Assembly: GCF_029626265.1 (NCBI RefSeq)
Contig: NZ_JARUBN010000001.1
Coordinates: 3,410,001 to 3,474,000, forward strand
Reading direction: 5' to 3'
From: Micromonospora sp. WMMD1102
GTDB taxonomy: Bacteria > Actinomycetota > Actinomycetes > Mycobacteriales > Micromonosporaceae
DNA length: 64,000 nucleotides
Made by a program: the position numbers and the translations under genes. The stretch's first letter is position 1, and the number at the start of each line of letters is the position of its first letter. Shown here piece by piece: positions 15,932 through 24,358 of the stretch. A model generated the notes under the pieces. That model made no database searches, was not told where the DNA came from, and was given only the letters and a program-made list of their open reading frames with translations.

Positions 15932-16714
15932 ATGGAGCGCCTGCCGGTTCGTCTCGACGACCTCATCGAGTACGTCCGCCGCCAGCATCCCGCCGGGGAC
16001 CCCCTCGACCGGGTCGCCGACGCGGTACTCGTCGGCGAGTACCTCGGTGACCTCGCCGACCACCTGATCGGACACTTCGTCGACCAGGCCCGCCGTTCCG
16101 GTGCCTCGTGGACCGAGATCGGGCAGAGCATGGGCGTCAGCAAGCAGGCCGTGCAGAAGCGCTTCGTGACCCGGCGGGCCGAGCAGGACGACGCCATTCC
16201 GGCCGGCGTCCTCGCCCGGTTCACCGACCGGGCCCGCAACGTGGTGACGCAGGCCCAGGCCGAGGCCAGGTACGCCGGCAGCGCCGAGGTCGGCACCGAA
16301 CACCTGCTGCTCGGCATCCTGCACGAGCCGGCGGGCCTGGCCGGCCGGGCGATCACCGCACTTGGCGTCTCCGCCGAGCAGATCCGGGCCGGCGTACCCG
16401 GGACCGGCCCCGCTCCCGCTCCCGCCGCAGCCGGCGCCCACCCGACCGCTGAGCCGGTGCGGTCGGCGGATGGCTCGGACCACCTGCCGTTCTCCGCCGG
16501 AGCCAAACAGGTGCGGGACCGTACCTTCGCCGAGGCGCTCCGGCTCGGCCACAACTACGTCGGCACCGAGCACATCCTGCTCGGCCTGCTCGCCACCGAG
16601 GACGAACCGGGCGCGCGGATCCTGGTCGAACTCGGGGTGACCCGGCCCCGGGCCGAGGAGTGGATCGTCGACACCCTGCGAAAGCTGTCCCGCTCGGCCA
16701 GCTCAGGCAGGTGA
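15932..16714 (+). CDS. Clp_N-domain protein with N-terminal helix-turn-helix
   Basis: A 260-residue protein. The first 80 residues hold a helix-turn-helix (SWTEIGQSMGVSKQAVQKRF near 55-75). Two Clp N-terminal repeats follow: FTDRARNVVTQAQAEARY...VGTEHLLLGIL near 92-130 and AEALRLGHNYVGTEHILLGLL near 200-220, joined by an Ala/Pro linker. There is no AAA+ ATPase, so it is not a chaperone subunit; Clp_N repeats bind adaptors or damaged proteins. A DNA-binding domain joined to Clp_N suggests a regulator sensing proteostasis (inference). Two palindromes over its own apparent leaderless promoter suggest autoregulation. Its TGA overlaps the next gene's GTG. Confidence 0.85.
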   Translation: MERLPVRLDDLIEYVRRQHPAGDPLDRVADAVLVGEYLGDLADHLIGHFVDQARRSGASWTEIGQSMGVSKQAVQKRFVTRRAEQDDAIPAGVLARFTDRARNVVTQAQAEARYAGSAEVGTEHLLLGILHEPAGLAGRAITALGVSAEQIRAGVPGTGPAPAPAAAGAHPTAEPVRSADGSDHLPFSAGAKQVRDRTFAEALRLGHNYVGTEHILLGLLATEDEPGARILVELGVTRPRAEEWIVDTLRKLSRSASSGR

Positions 16715-18036
16715 CCACCGCGCCGGCGGGCTCCACGACCTCCGACCACGGGTCCTCGGGCGACCGGGCGGCCCGGCGGGACCGGGACTTCCCGCTGTTC
16801 TGGGCCGGGCAGGCCCTCTCCGCGTTCGGCGACGCCTTCTCGCTGCTCGCGGTGCCGCTGCTGGTGCTGGAGGCGACCGGCTCGGTGGCCCGGATGGGCC
16901 TGCTGACCGGGCTGGTCGGCGCCGCGTCGGTGGGAGCCGGGACAGTCGCCGGTCACCTGGTCGACCGGGTGGACCGCCGGCTCCTGCTGCTCGGCTGCGA
17001 CCTGTGCCGGGCCGCCGGCTATGCCAGCATCCCGCTCGGCTGGCTCCTCGGGCCGCAACTCTGGCTGGTGTTCCTGGTCGCGCCGGCCTGCGCCGCCGCC
17101 GGCATGGTCTTCCAGGTCGGCTACGTGGCCGCCGTACCGGCGCTGGTCGGCCCCGACCGGATCACCCGGGCCAACGGCCAGCTCTACGCGACGTACGCGG
17201 CGGCCGGCGTCGTCGGTCCGGTGCTGGCCGGGCTGCTCTGCGCGGCCGTCGGTCCGACCGCCGCGATCGCGATCGACGCCGGCAGCTTCGCGCTGGCCGC
17301 CCTCGGCCTCTGCTTCGTCCGGCTGCGTGTGCCGGCGGGACGCCGTGCCCGGGACGCCCCTGCCGACAGCACCGGGCGGGGCGGCGGGGCGGACCGTTCC
17401 GGCTGGGCCGACCTGCTGGTCGGGGTGCGGTTCCTGTGGCGGCATCCGGTGCTGCGCACGCTGACGCTCCTGCTGTCGGTGCTGACCTTCCTGACCATCG
17501 GGTTGACCGACGTCTTCGTCTATCACGTGAAGCACGATCTCGGCCGCTCCGACGGCTCCGTCGGGCACGTCCTCGCCGCCGCGGCCGGCGGCACGATCGT
17601 GGCCGCCCTACTTGTCGCGCCGGTCCGCCGTGCACTGGGCTTCGGCGCGTGCTGGATCGGGGCGTACGCGCTGGGCGGCCTGGCCGTCGCCGGTGTCGGA
17701 CTGACCCGACAGGTACCCGTGCTCGCCCTGCCGGTCGCCACCTACACGTTCGGGACCGGCCTGGCCGGGATCTGTTCGATGTCGTTACGCCAGCAGGTCA
17801 CCCCGGAACATCTGCTCGGCCGGGTTACCTCGGCGTTCTGGACCCTGCACTCCGCGCTCGGGCCGCTCGGCGCGACCGTGCTGACCGGCGCGGTCGCCCG
17901 GTACGGCACCGCACCGGTCTGCCTCGCCGCCGGGCTCGCCTGCCTCACCGTCGCCGCCGTCGCCACCACGACCCCGATCCGCGCGCCCCGCCCGGAACTG
18001 GTTCCGGACCGGGCGACCGGTCCCCGCACCGGCTGA
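16711..18036 (+). CDS. MFS transporter, enterobactin-exporter-like (MFS_3 type)
   Basis: A 441-residue membrane protein with about 12 hydrophobic helices. FPLFWAGQALSAFGDAFSLLAVPLLVLEATGS at the start, DRVDRRLLLLGCDLCRA in the first loop, and RQQVTPEHLLGRVTSAFW in the second half are typical of EntS/MFS_3 exporters. The GTG at 16711 overlaps the stop of the Clp_N gene (GTGA), so it is translationally coupled to a candidate stress regulator and shares its promoter. The frame is open upstream inside the neighbour, so the overlap start was chosen. Substrate unknown. Confidence 0.85.
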   Translation: MTTAPAGSTTSDHGSSGDRAARRDRDFPLFWAGQALSAFGDAFSLLAVPLLVLEATGSVARMGLLTGLVGAASVGAGTVAGHLVDRVDRRLLLLGCDLCRAAGYASIPLGWLLGPQLWLVFLVAPACAAAGMVFQVGYVAAVPALVGPDRITRANGQLYATYAAAGVVGPVLAGLLCAAVGPTAAIAIDAGSFALAALGLCFVRLRVPAGRRARDAPADSTGRGGGADRSGWADLLVGVRFLWRHPVLRTLTLLLSVLTFLTIGLTDVFVYHVKHDLGRSDGSVGHVLAAAAGGTIVAALLVAPVRRALGFGACWIGAYALGGLAVAGVGLTRQVPVLALPVATYTFGTGLAGICSMSLRQQVTPEHLLGRVTSAFWTLHSALGPLGATVLTGAVARYGTAPVCLAAGLACLTVAAVATTTPIRAPRPELVPDRATGPRTG

Positions 18037-18084
18037 CTCGGCCGGGCAGCCTCGGCCGGGGCGTCCGGCCAGCGCCGGCCGGGG

Positions 18085-19617
18085 TCAGGGACTGGTGCAG
18101 GTGAGTTCGCCCGGCGGGTTGTTGGTGCCGTTCCACGAGCCGGTGAAGCCGAAGGTGGCCGACGCGTTGGGACTGAGTGTGCCGTTCCAGCTGACGTTCC
18201 GGACCGTGACCGACGATCCGCTCGCGGTCAGCGTGCCGCTCCAGAGCTGTGTGATCGTCTGCCCGTTGCCGAAGGTCCACCGCACGGTCCAGCCGTTCAG
18301 CGTGCCGGTGCTGGTGTTCCGGACCGTCACCTCGGCCTGGAAGCCGCCCTGCCACTGGTTCGTCTGCCGGTAGGTCGCGGTGCAGGCACCGCCGGCCGGC
18401 GGCGGGGTGCTGGTGGCCGGCGGGGTGGTGGTCGGCGGCGGGGTGGTGGTCGGCGGCACCGTCGGCGGCAGGCTCGGCGTCGGCGACGAGGTGGGCGGCC
18501 TGGTGGTCGGCGGCGGCGTCGCGTCGAGCGGCAGGAACCGCAGGATCCGGTCGTCGGTGGCGGCCGGGCTGCCACGGCCGTCCCGGTTGCTGGTGGCCAC
18601 CCAGAGCGATCCGTCCGGGGCGCGTTCGACGGTACGCAGCCGACCGTACTGGCCGGTCAGCCTGGCGATCGGGCTGCCGGAGACCCCGCCGCTTCCGTTG
18701 AGCGGTACCTGCCAGAGCCGGGTGCCGCGCAGGGCCGCGACGAAGAGCATGTTGCCGTCGATGGTGGCACCGCTCGGTGAGGCTTCGGCGGTCGTCCAGG
18801 TGACGATCGGGTTGCGGAACCGGGGGTCGTTGCCCTGGCCCTCCACCGTCGGCCAGCCGTAGTTGCCGCCCGGCACGATGTAGTTGACCTCGTCCCAGCT
18901 GTTCTGCCCGAACTCGCTGGCGTAGAGCCGGCCCTGCGCGTCCCAGGCGAGCCCCTGCACGTTGCGGTGGCCCATACTGTAGACGAGCGAGCCGGCGGTC
19001 GGGTTGTCCGGTGGGGCACTGCCGTCCGGGCGCATCCGCAGGATCTTGCCGTTGCGGCTGGACGGGTTCTGCGCGTTGGCGGTCTGGCCGGCATCGCCGA
19101 CGCCGGCATAGAGCATGCCGTCGGGGCCGAAGGCGATCCGCCCGCCGTCGTGGAAGTTGGCCCGGGCCAGCCCGGTGAGGATCGGCGTCTGGGTCTGCGG
19201 CGCGTCGAGCCGGAACCGGACGATCCGGTTGTCGCTGGCCGAGGTGAAGTAGGCGTACACGTAGCGGTCGCTGGCGTACGTCGGCGAGACCGCGAGGCCG
19301 AGCAACCCGGCCTCGCCGCCGGGCGAGACGCCGGAGATGGTGGCGACCTGCTGCGGGCTCTGCCCGGGACGGATCTGCACGACCCGGGCGGTGTCCCGTT
19401 CGGCGACCAGCGCGCTGCCGTCTGGCAGGAAGGCCATCCCCCAGGGGGCCTGGAGGTTGGTGGCGACGGTCTGCGGCCGGCTGAAGTCGAAATCCCCGGC
19501 GGCCCGCACCCCCACCCCGTCGCCCGGTGCCGCCGTCGTGTCGGCGACGGCGAACCCGGCCCCGCCGAGTACGACGGTCAGTGCCGCACCGGTGACGAGA
19601 AGTCGACTGCTCCGCAT
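18085..19617 (-). CDS. Secreted sorbosone/glucose dehydrogenase-type beta-propeller with C-terminal CBM2
   Basis: A 510-residue secreted protein. Sec signal MRSSRLLVTGAALTVVLGGAGFAVA at the N-terminus, then a six-bladed GSDH-type propeller (NLQAPWGMAFLPDGSALVAERD; EAGLLGLAVSPTY; FHDGGRIAFGPDGMLYAGVGD; YASEFGQNSWDEVNYIVPGGNYGWP). A Thr/Pro linker (about residues 360-410) leads to a family 2 carbohydrate-binding module (WQGGFQAEVTVRN, NGWTVRWTF, ending CTSP). GSDH proteins often use PQQ to oxidise sugars, and the CBM2 suggests binding to cellulose or chitin outside the cell. ATG at 19617 follows GGAGG. Possible auxiliary role in polysaccharide breakdown; a GH3 gene lies divergently upstream. 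Confidence 0.9.
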   Translation of the reverse strand: MRSSRLLVTGAALTVVLGGAGFAVADTTAAPGDGVGVRAAGDFDFSRPQTVATNLQAPWGMAFLPDGSALVAERDTARVVQIRPGQSPQQVATISGVSPGGEAGLLGLAVSPTYASDRYVYAYFTSASDNRIVRFRLDAPQTQTPILTGLARANFHDGGRIAFGPDGMLYAGVGDAGQTANAQNPSSRNGKILRMRPDGSAPPDNPTAGSLVYSMGHRNVQGLAWDAQGRLYASEFGQNSWDEVNYIVPGGNYGWPTVEGQGNDPRFRNPIVTWTTAEASPSGATIDGNMLFVAALRGTRLWQVPLNGSGGVSGSPIARLTGQYGRLRTVERAPDGSLWVATSNRDGRGSPAATDDRILRFLPLDATPPPTTRPPTSSPTPSLPPTVPPTTTPPPTTTPPATSTPPPAGGACTATYRQTNQWQGGFQAEVTVRNTSTGTLNGWTVRWTFGNGQTITQLWSGTLTASGSSVTVRNVSWNGTLSPNASATFGFTGSWNGTNNPPGELTCTSP

Positions 19618-19670
19618 GTCGCACCTCCAGGCGGACGAGGCTCTGGCGTGAGCACGACCGCCCGACGAGA

Positions 19671-19685
19671 CAAAGATGATTGTCA
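19671..19685 (-). promoter_or_regulatory. Possible Zur-like box upstream of the sorbosone dehydrogenase gene
   Basis: The minus strand reads TGACAATCATCTTTG, which agrees with 11 of 15 positions of the actinobacterial Zur-type palindrome TGAAAATCATTTTCA. It lies 54-68 bp before the ATG and overlaps a TTGACA that could be a -35 element. AT-richness alone makes it stand out here. Low confidence. Confidence 0.25.
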
Positions 19686-20249
19686 ATGTAGCACCGACGC
19701 CGGTCGCGGTCTAGATCAGCTCCGCCGAGGGCGGACGAGCCGGTCCCCGCCCGGCCGGCTCGCCCGCGTCCTCGGCGGGTCGCCCCGCCCGTCGCACCCG
19801 GATGCGCCCCCGACGCCCCGGGAAGTGTTCAGCCGGGACCCGCCCCGGCGGAGATGACCATCACTCTCGCCGGACCCGCACCCAAAGGGTGGGATACGGT
19901 TCTGCTGGTTCGAGGAGTAGTCACCGCCATCCCTTCGCACGCGTCGCCGCCGACGCGCTCGCGGTGGCAGCCGGAGGTTCCGCACCCGGGCGAGAGCCGG
20001 ACGATCCGCAAACTTTCGGCTGCCCGCCCGATAATTCAGTGTGATGCGGCGCACGCTACGACGCTGTGAACCTACGGTCAAGGCTTGCGCCCTCCGGAAA
20101 CCTCCAAGCTACTTTCCGCGAGGTACCCTCTCGACGCGGGCCGGACTTTCCGGAAACATGTCGGAAGTACGTCTGCGCCCGCGTCCAGATCGTCGGTCCG
20201 GCGTGCGGCGGCGCCGAAGAGTTCAGCAACAAGCGACAGGAGTCTGCTC
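19686..20249. other. Long intergenic region between divergent sugar-related genes
   Basis: About 560 bp without a convincing gene: open frames on either strand lack ribosome sites and have arginine-rich shadow composition. It is AT-richer around 19990-20160 and contains a LacI-like imperfect palindrome CCGCAAACTTTCGG (20006-20019) and a perfect TTTCCGGAAA (20147-20156). These are plausible control sites for the GH3 gene, but unproved. Confidence 0.4.
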
Positions 20250-22784
20250 GTGAGCAGCAACCGCAATGCCGCCGACCCGGGTCGGACGACGATCGAGGTC
20301 GAGCGGCTTGAGGTCACGGGGGTGCACGACGGGCATCCGCACGACGGAAAGCTCGCCGCTGCCCGGACCGGCCAGGACGCGGCACCGGACGGCGACGCCG
20401 CTCCCGGCGACCTGCCCCGCTGGCAGGACCCGCGACTGCCCGTGGCCCGGCGGGTCGAGGACCTGGTCGGCCGGCTCACGCTGGAGGAGAAGGTCGCCCA
20501 GCTGTACGGCGTCTGGGTCGGCGGCGACTCCACCGGCGAGGACCTGGCGCCGCACCAGCAGGAGATGACCAGCGAGGCACCCGACTGGCGGTCGATGATC
20601 AGCGCCGGCCTCGGCCAGCTCACCCGCCCGTTCGGCACCGCACCCATCGACCCCGCCCTCGGCGCCCGCGCCCTGGCCCGGATGCAGCAGGAGATCGTCG
20701 CCGCCAGCCGCTTCGGCATCCCGGCCATCGCGCACGAGGAGTGCCTGACCGGCTTCATGACCTGGAAGGCGACCGTCTATCCCACGCCGCTGGCCTGGGG
20801 TGCGACCTTCCACCCGGAGCTGATCGAGCGGATGGGCCGGCAGATCGGCTCGGTGTTGCGGATGGTCGGCGTGCACCAGGGACTGGCGCCCGTGATCGAC
20901 GTGATCCGCGACCTGCGCTGGGGACGCTGCGAGGAGTCCCTCGGCGAGGATCCCTACCTGGTTGCCACCCTCGGCACCGCGTACGTCCGGGGGCTGGAGT
21001 CGACCGGCGTGGTGGCCACCCTGAAGCACTTCGTCGGCTACTCCGCCTCCCGGGCGGGCCGCAACCACGGTCCGGTCAGCATCGGTTCCCGGGAGCTGGC
21101 CGACGTGCTCCTGCCGCCCTTCGAGATGGCGCTGCGCGACGGCGGCGCCAGGTCGGTGATGCACGCCTACAACGACGTCGACGGCGTGCCGCCGGCCGCC
21201 GACCCCGAGCTGCTCACCGTGCTGCTCCGGGATCGCTGGGGCTTCACCGGCACCGTCGTCGCCGACTACTTCGGGATCAGCTTCCTGCACCGGCTGAACA
21301 GCGTCGCGGCCGACCTGTCCGAGGCGGCGGTGCTCGCCCTGACCGCCGGGGTGGACGTCGAACTGCCGGCCGGCCACGCCTACGGCACCCCGCTGCTCGA
21401 GGCGGTCCGGGCCGGCACCGTGCCGGAGTCGCTTGTCGACCGGGCGGTCACCCGGGTGCTCCGGCAGAAGTGCGAACTCGGCCTGCTCGACCCGGACTGG
21501 TCACCGGTGCCGCCCGTGCTCGCCGACGGCGCCGAGCGGAGCAACGGCGAAGTGCCGGGCGTCCTCGAGGGCTCCGTCGACCTCGACCCGCCGGCCAACC
21601 GGGCGCTGGCCCGGGAGATCGCCGAGGAGTCCGTGGTACTCCTGACGAACTCCGACGTACTCCCGCTGCGCCCGCAGAGCCGGATCGCCATGGTCGGCCC
21701 GCTCGCCGACGACGTCGCCGGGATGCTCGGCTGCTACACCTTCCCCAGTCACGTCGGCCCGCAGCACCCGGAACTGCCGGAGGGCGTCGAGGTCCGCACC
21801 CTGCTGGCCGCGCTCCGGGCCGAGATGCCGGAAACCCCGATCAAGTACGCGCCCGGCGGCACCGTGGACGGCCCGGCCGAACTCGACGCCGAGGCGATCA
21901 GCACGGCCGCCGCGGTGGCCTCCGAAGCGGACGTCTGCGTGGCGGTACTCGGCGACCGGGCCGGACTCTTCGGCCGCGGCACCTCCGGCGAGGGCTGCGA
22001 CGTCGACGACCTGCGCCTGCCCGGCGCCCAGGCCGAACTGCTGGCGGCGCTGCTGGACACCGGAACCCCGGTGGTGCTGGTGTTGCTCGCCGGCCGCCCC
22101 TACGCGCTCGGCGACACCGTCGACCGGCTCGCCGCGGTGGTGCAGGCGTTCTTCCCCGGCGAGGAGGGCGGGCCGGCGGTGGCCCGGGTGCTCAGCGGTG
22201 CGGTCAGCCCGTCCGGCCGGCTGCCGGTGAGCATGCCGCGCAACCCGGGCGGCCAGCCGACCAGTTACCTCAGCACGACGCTGGGCCAGAAGACCGAGGT
22301 AAGCAGCGTCGACCCGACTCCGCTCTTCCCGTTCGGCCACGGCCTGTCGTACACCTGGTTCAGCTGGCCGGAGGTGTCGGTCGAGGGTGCAGCGCCGGAC
22401 GGCCCGGTGGAGGTGCCGACCGACGGCGAGGTCAGCGTCTCGGTCTCGGTCCGCAACGACGGCGACCGGGCCGGCGTCGAGGTCGTGCAGCTCTACCTGC
22501 ACGACCCGGTGGCCCAGGTGAACCGCCCGGTGGTCCGGCTGATCGGCTACGCCCGGGTGCCGCTCGAAGCGGGCCAGACCCGGCAGGTGGACTTCCGGGT
22601 GCACGCCGACCTCTCCTCGTTCACCGGCCGGCTCGGCTATCGGGTGGTCGAGCCCGGCGACCTGGAGCTACGGCTCTCCGCCTCCAGCGACGACCACCGG
22701 CACACCGTCCCGGTCCGGCTGACCGGGCCCGAGCGGCGGGTGGACCACCGGCGGCAGTTCGTCGCCGAGGTGACCCTGCACTGA
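20250..22784 (+). CDS. Glycoside hydrolase family 3 beta-glycosidase
   Basis: An 844-residue GH3 enzyme. The (beta/alpha)8 domain has KVAQLYGVWVGGD, the substrate loop GLAPVIDVIRDLRWGRCEESLGEDPYL near 220-245, LKHFVGY near 262 and the nucleophile aspartate in GTVVADYFG near 335. The C-terminal domain (EESVVLLTNSDVLPL, AVLGDRAGLFGRGTSGEGCD) and a fibronectin-III-like end (LFPFGHGLSYTWF...VEVVQLYLHDPVAQVNRPVVRLIGY) complete the usual layout. No signal peptide, so it probably acts on imported oligosaccharides. GTG at 20250 after AGGAG. Likely beta-glucosidase or beta-xylosidase; specificity undecided. Confidence 0.93.
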   Translation: MSSNRNAADPGRTTIEVERLEVTGVHDGHPHDGKLAAARTGQDAAPDGDAAPGDLPRWQDPRLPVARRVEDLVGRLTLEEKVAQLYGVWVGGDSTGEDLAPHQQEMTSEAPDWRSMISAGLGQLTRPFGTAPIDPALGARALARMQQEIVAASRFGIPAIAHEECLTGFMTWKATVYPTPLAWGATFHPELIERMGRQIGSVLRMVGVHQGLAPVIDVIRDLRWGRCEESLGEDPYLVATLGTAYVRGLESTGVVATLKHFVGYSASRAGRNHGPVSIGSRELADVLLPPFEMALRDGGARSVMHAYNDVDGVPPAADPELLTVLLRDRWGFTGTVVADYFGISFLHRLNSVAADLSEAAVLALTAGVDVELPAGHAYGTPLLEAVRAGTVPESLVDRAVTRVLRQKCELGLLDPDWSPVPPVLADGAERSNGEVPGVLEGSVDLDPPANRALAREIAEESVVLLTNSDVLPLRPQSRIAMVGPLADDVAGMLGCYTFPSHVGPQHPELPEGVEVRTLLAALRAEMPETPIKYAPGGTVDGPAELDAEAISTAAAVASEADVCVAVLGDRAGLFGRGTSGEGCDVDDLRLPGAQAELLAALLDTGTPVVLVLLAGRPYALGDTVDRLAAVVQAFFPGEEGGPAVARVLSGAVSPSGRLPVSMPRNPGGQPTSYLSTTLGQKTEVSSVDPTPLFPFGHGLSYTWFSWPEVSVEGAAPDGPVEVPTDGEVSVSVSVRNDGDRAGVEVVQLYLHDPVAQVNRPVVRLIGYARVPLEAGQTRQVDFRVHADLSSFTGRLGYRVVEPGDLELRLSASSDDHRHTVPVRLTGPERRVDHRRQFVAEVTLH

Positions 22785-22881
22785 CCCTGCCGCACCGTGA
22801 CGGCGCGGCCTGTGCGCGCCTCGACTTCCCCCTCCGGCGCTCTCCGCCGGCGGGAGACTGAGAGGGCTCGCCGACCCGCCC

Positions 22882-22919
22882 GCCCGGCGCCCCGATGGTC
22901 GGCGGTTGGGGCGCCGGGC
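22882..22919 (+). terminator. Terminator after the GH3 gene
   Basis: A perfect 12-bp stem (22882-22893 with 22908-22919, arm GCCCGGCGCCCC) with a 14-base loop, about 100 bp after the GH3 stop and before the DUF72 gene. Confidence 0.75.
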
Positions 22920-22981
22920 CCACCCGGTGCGGTGGTCGCTCGACATGTGCCGGGGCGGCCGAGCCGGCATACTGACCGGAG

Positions 22982-23728
22982 ATGATCCTCGTCGGCACCT
23001 CCGGGTGGCAGTACCGCGACTGGCGGGACCGGTTCTACACCGGCCTGCCGCAGCGGCGCTGGCTGGAGCACTACGCGGAACGGTTCAGCACGGTCGAGGT
23101 GAACAACGCCTTCTACCGGCTGCCCGAACGGGACGTCTTCGCCGCCTGGCGCGCCCGTACCCCGGACGACTTCTGTGTGGCGGTCAAGATGAGCCGCTAC
23201 CTGACGCACGTCAAGCGGCTGCGGGAGCCGGCCGAACCCGTCGCCCGGTTCCTCGACCGGGCCACCGCGCTCGGCGACCGGCTCGGCCCGGTACTGGTGC
23301 AACTGCCGCCCAACCTGCCCGCCGACGTCGCGGCGCTGGCCGAGGTGCTGGCCCGGTTCCCCGCCGGGGTGCGGGTCGCGGTGGAGCCGAGGCATCCGTC
23401 CTGGTGGACGGCGGCAACCCGGCGGGTACTCGAACGGTACGGCGCCGCGCTCTGCTGGGCGGACCGGCGCGGCCGGCCGGTGACCCCGCTGTGGCGTACC
23501 GCCGACTTCGGTTACCTGCGGCTGCACGAGGGCCGCGCCGAGCCCCGCCCCCGGTACGGCAGGACGGCGCTGCGCTCCTGGCTGGACCGGATCGGCACGA
23601 CCTATCCCGGTGCCGAGCCGGTCTTCGTCTACTTCAACAACGACCCGGGCGGCGCGGCGATCGTCGACGCGGGCGCACTCGCCGCGCTCGCCCGGCACCG
23701 CGGCGTCCCGGTCAGTCGGACACCGTGA
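22982..23728 (+). CDS. DUF72 (YecE-like) protein
   Basis: A 248-residue DUF72 TIM-barrel protein: starts ILVGTSGWQYRDWRDRFY, then HYAERFSTVEVNNAFYRLP, VAVKMSRYLTHVKRL, VLVQLPPNLPAD, VAVEPRHPSWW, and the C-terminal YFNNDPGGAAI. The family has no firmly established activity, though the fold resembles sugar-phosphate isomerases. ATG at 22982 just after CCGGAG. A second, quite different DUF72 gene lies 3 kb downstream. The last 30 bases are duplicated just after the stop codon. Confidence 0.9.
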   Translation: MILVGTSGWQYRDWRDRFYTGLPQRRWLEHYAERFSTVEVNNAFYRLPERDVFAAWRARTPDDFCVAVKMSRYLTHVKRLREPAEPVARFLDRATALGDRLGPVLVQLPPNLPADVAALAEVLARFPAGVRVAVEPRHPSWWTAATRRVLERYGAALCWADRRGRPVTPLWRTADFGYLRLHEGRAEPRPRYGRTALRSWLDRIGTTYPGAEPVFVYFNNDPGGAAIVDAGALAALARHRGVPVSRTP

Positions 23729-23790
23729 CCGCCGCCCGGACACCCTGACCGTCGCCCGGGCTCGCCCGGCACCGCGGCGTTCCGGGTCAG
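23686..23790 (+). repeat. Duplicated DUF72 3' end and 20-bp tandem repeat
   Basis: The final coding segment (23686-23715) recurs almost exactly at 23760-23790. Between them lies a 20-bp tandem repeat (23717-23736 and 23737-23756, two differences, units beginning CGGACACC). Together this looks like a small duplication series at the gene's 3' end. Confidence 0.7.
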
Positions 23791-23835
23791 CTGACCGTCT
23801 CCCGCCGGCCGGGGGCACACCCACCCGCACGACCG

Positions 23836-24264
23836 CTACGGCATGATCGTCGCGAAATCGTTCGGCATGCTCGACCTGACGTCGTCCCACTCGCCCTCGG
23901 TGACGTGCCGACGCAGCGCGTTCAGCACCGTGTTCACCACGGTCGCCGGGCCGCCCTCGACGTCGAACGGGAACCCGGCCCGCACCTCGTAGAGGAACTC
24001 CTCCCGGTTCAGCTTGATCGGGACGACGCTCGGCTCCCAGCCCTCGAAGTAGATCCCGCGCACCAGCACCGGCAACTGGGCCGCGAAGTGCACGCTCTCC
24101 TGCACCGGCAGCCGGTCCCGGAGCAGGTGCAGTACGGTCCGCAGCGCCGCGTACGACTGGTTGCGGCGCTCCTTCGGCCACCCGTACGCCTGCTCGATGT
24201 CCTTGAGGATGAGGTTGGTCTTGTCCAGCGACGACTCGAAGACCGAGTACGAATTGTTCGGCAC
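23836..24264 (-). CDS. DUF2267 protein
   Basis: A 142-residue acidic DUF2267 protein, recognised by QAYGWPKERRNQSYAALRTVLHLLRDRL near 25-50, the LPVLVRGIYFEGW segment, and FLYEVR near 95. The family consists of small alpha-helical proteins of unknown function, common in actinobacteria and often linked with stress genes. GTG start at 24264. No obvious partner nearby. Confidence 0.85.
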   Translation of the reverse strand: MPNNSYSVFESSLDKTNLILKDIEQAYGWPKERRNQSYAALRTVLHLLRDRLPVQESVHFAAQLPVLVRGIYFEGWEPSVVPIKLNREEFLYEVRAGFPFDVEGGPATVVNTVLNALRRHVTEGEWDDVRSSMPNDFATIMP

Positions 24265-24358
24265 GACTGTTCCCCCGTCCCGGCTCGGCTACTGCCCACC
24301 CTTGCCATGCTCGCCCTCCCCGGGGTGAGGCCCGCTCACCCCGGCCGGGTGAATCCCG

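Noticed and set aside
19716..20081. Minus-strand 121-codon open frame in the long intergenic region
   Set aside because: No ribosome site, arginine-rich shadow composition, no similarity to known proteins.
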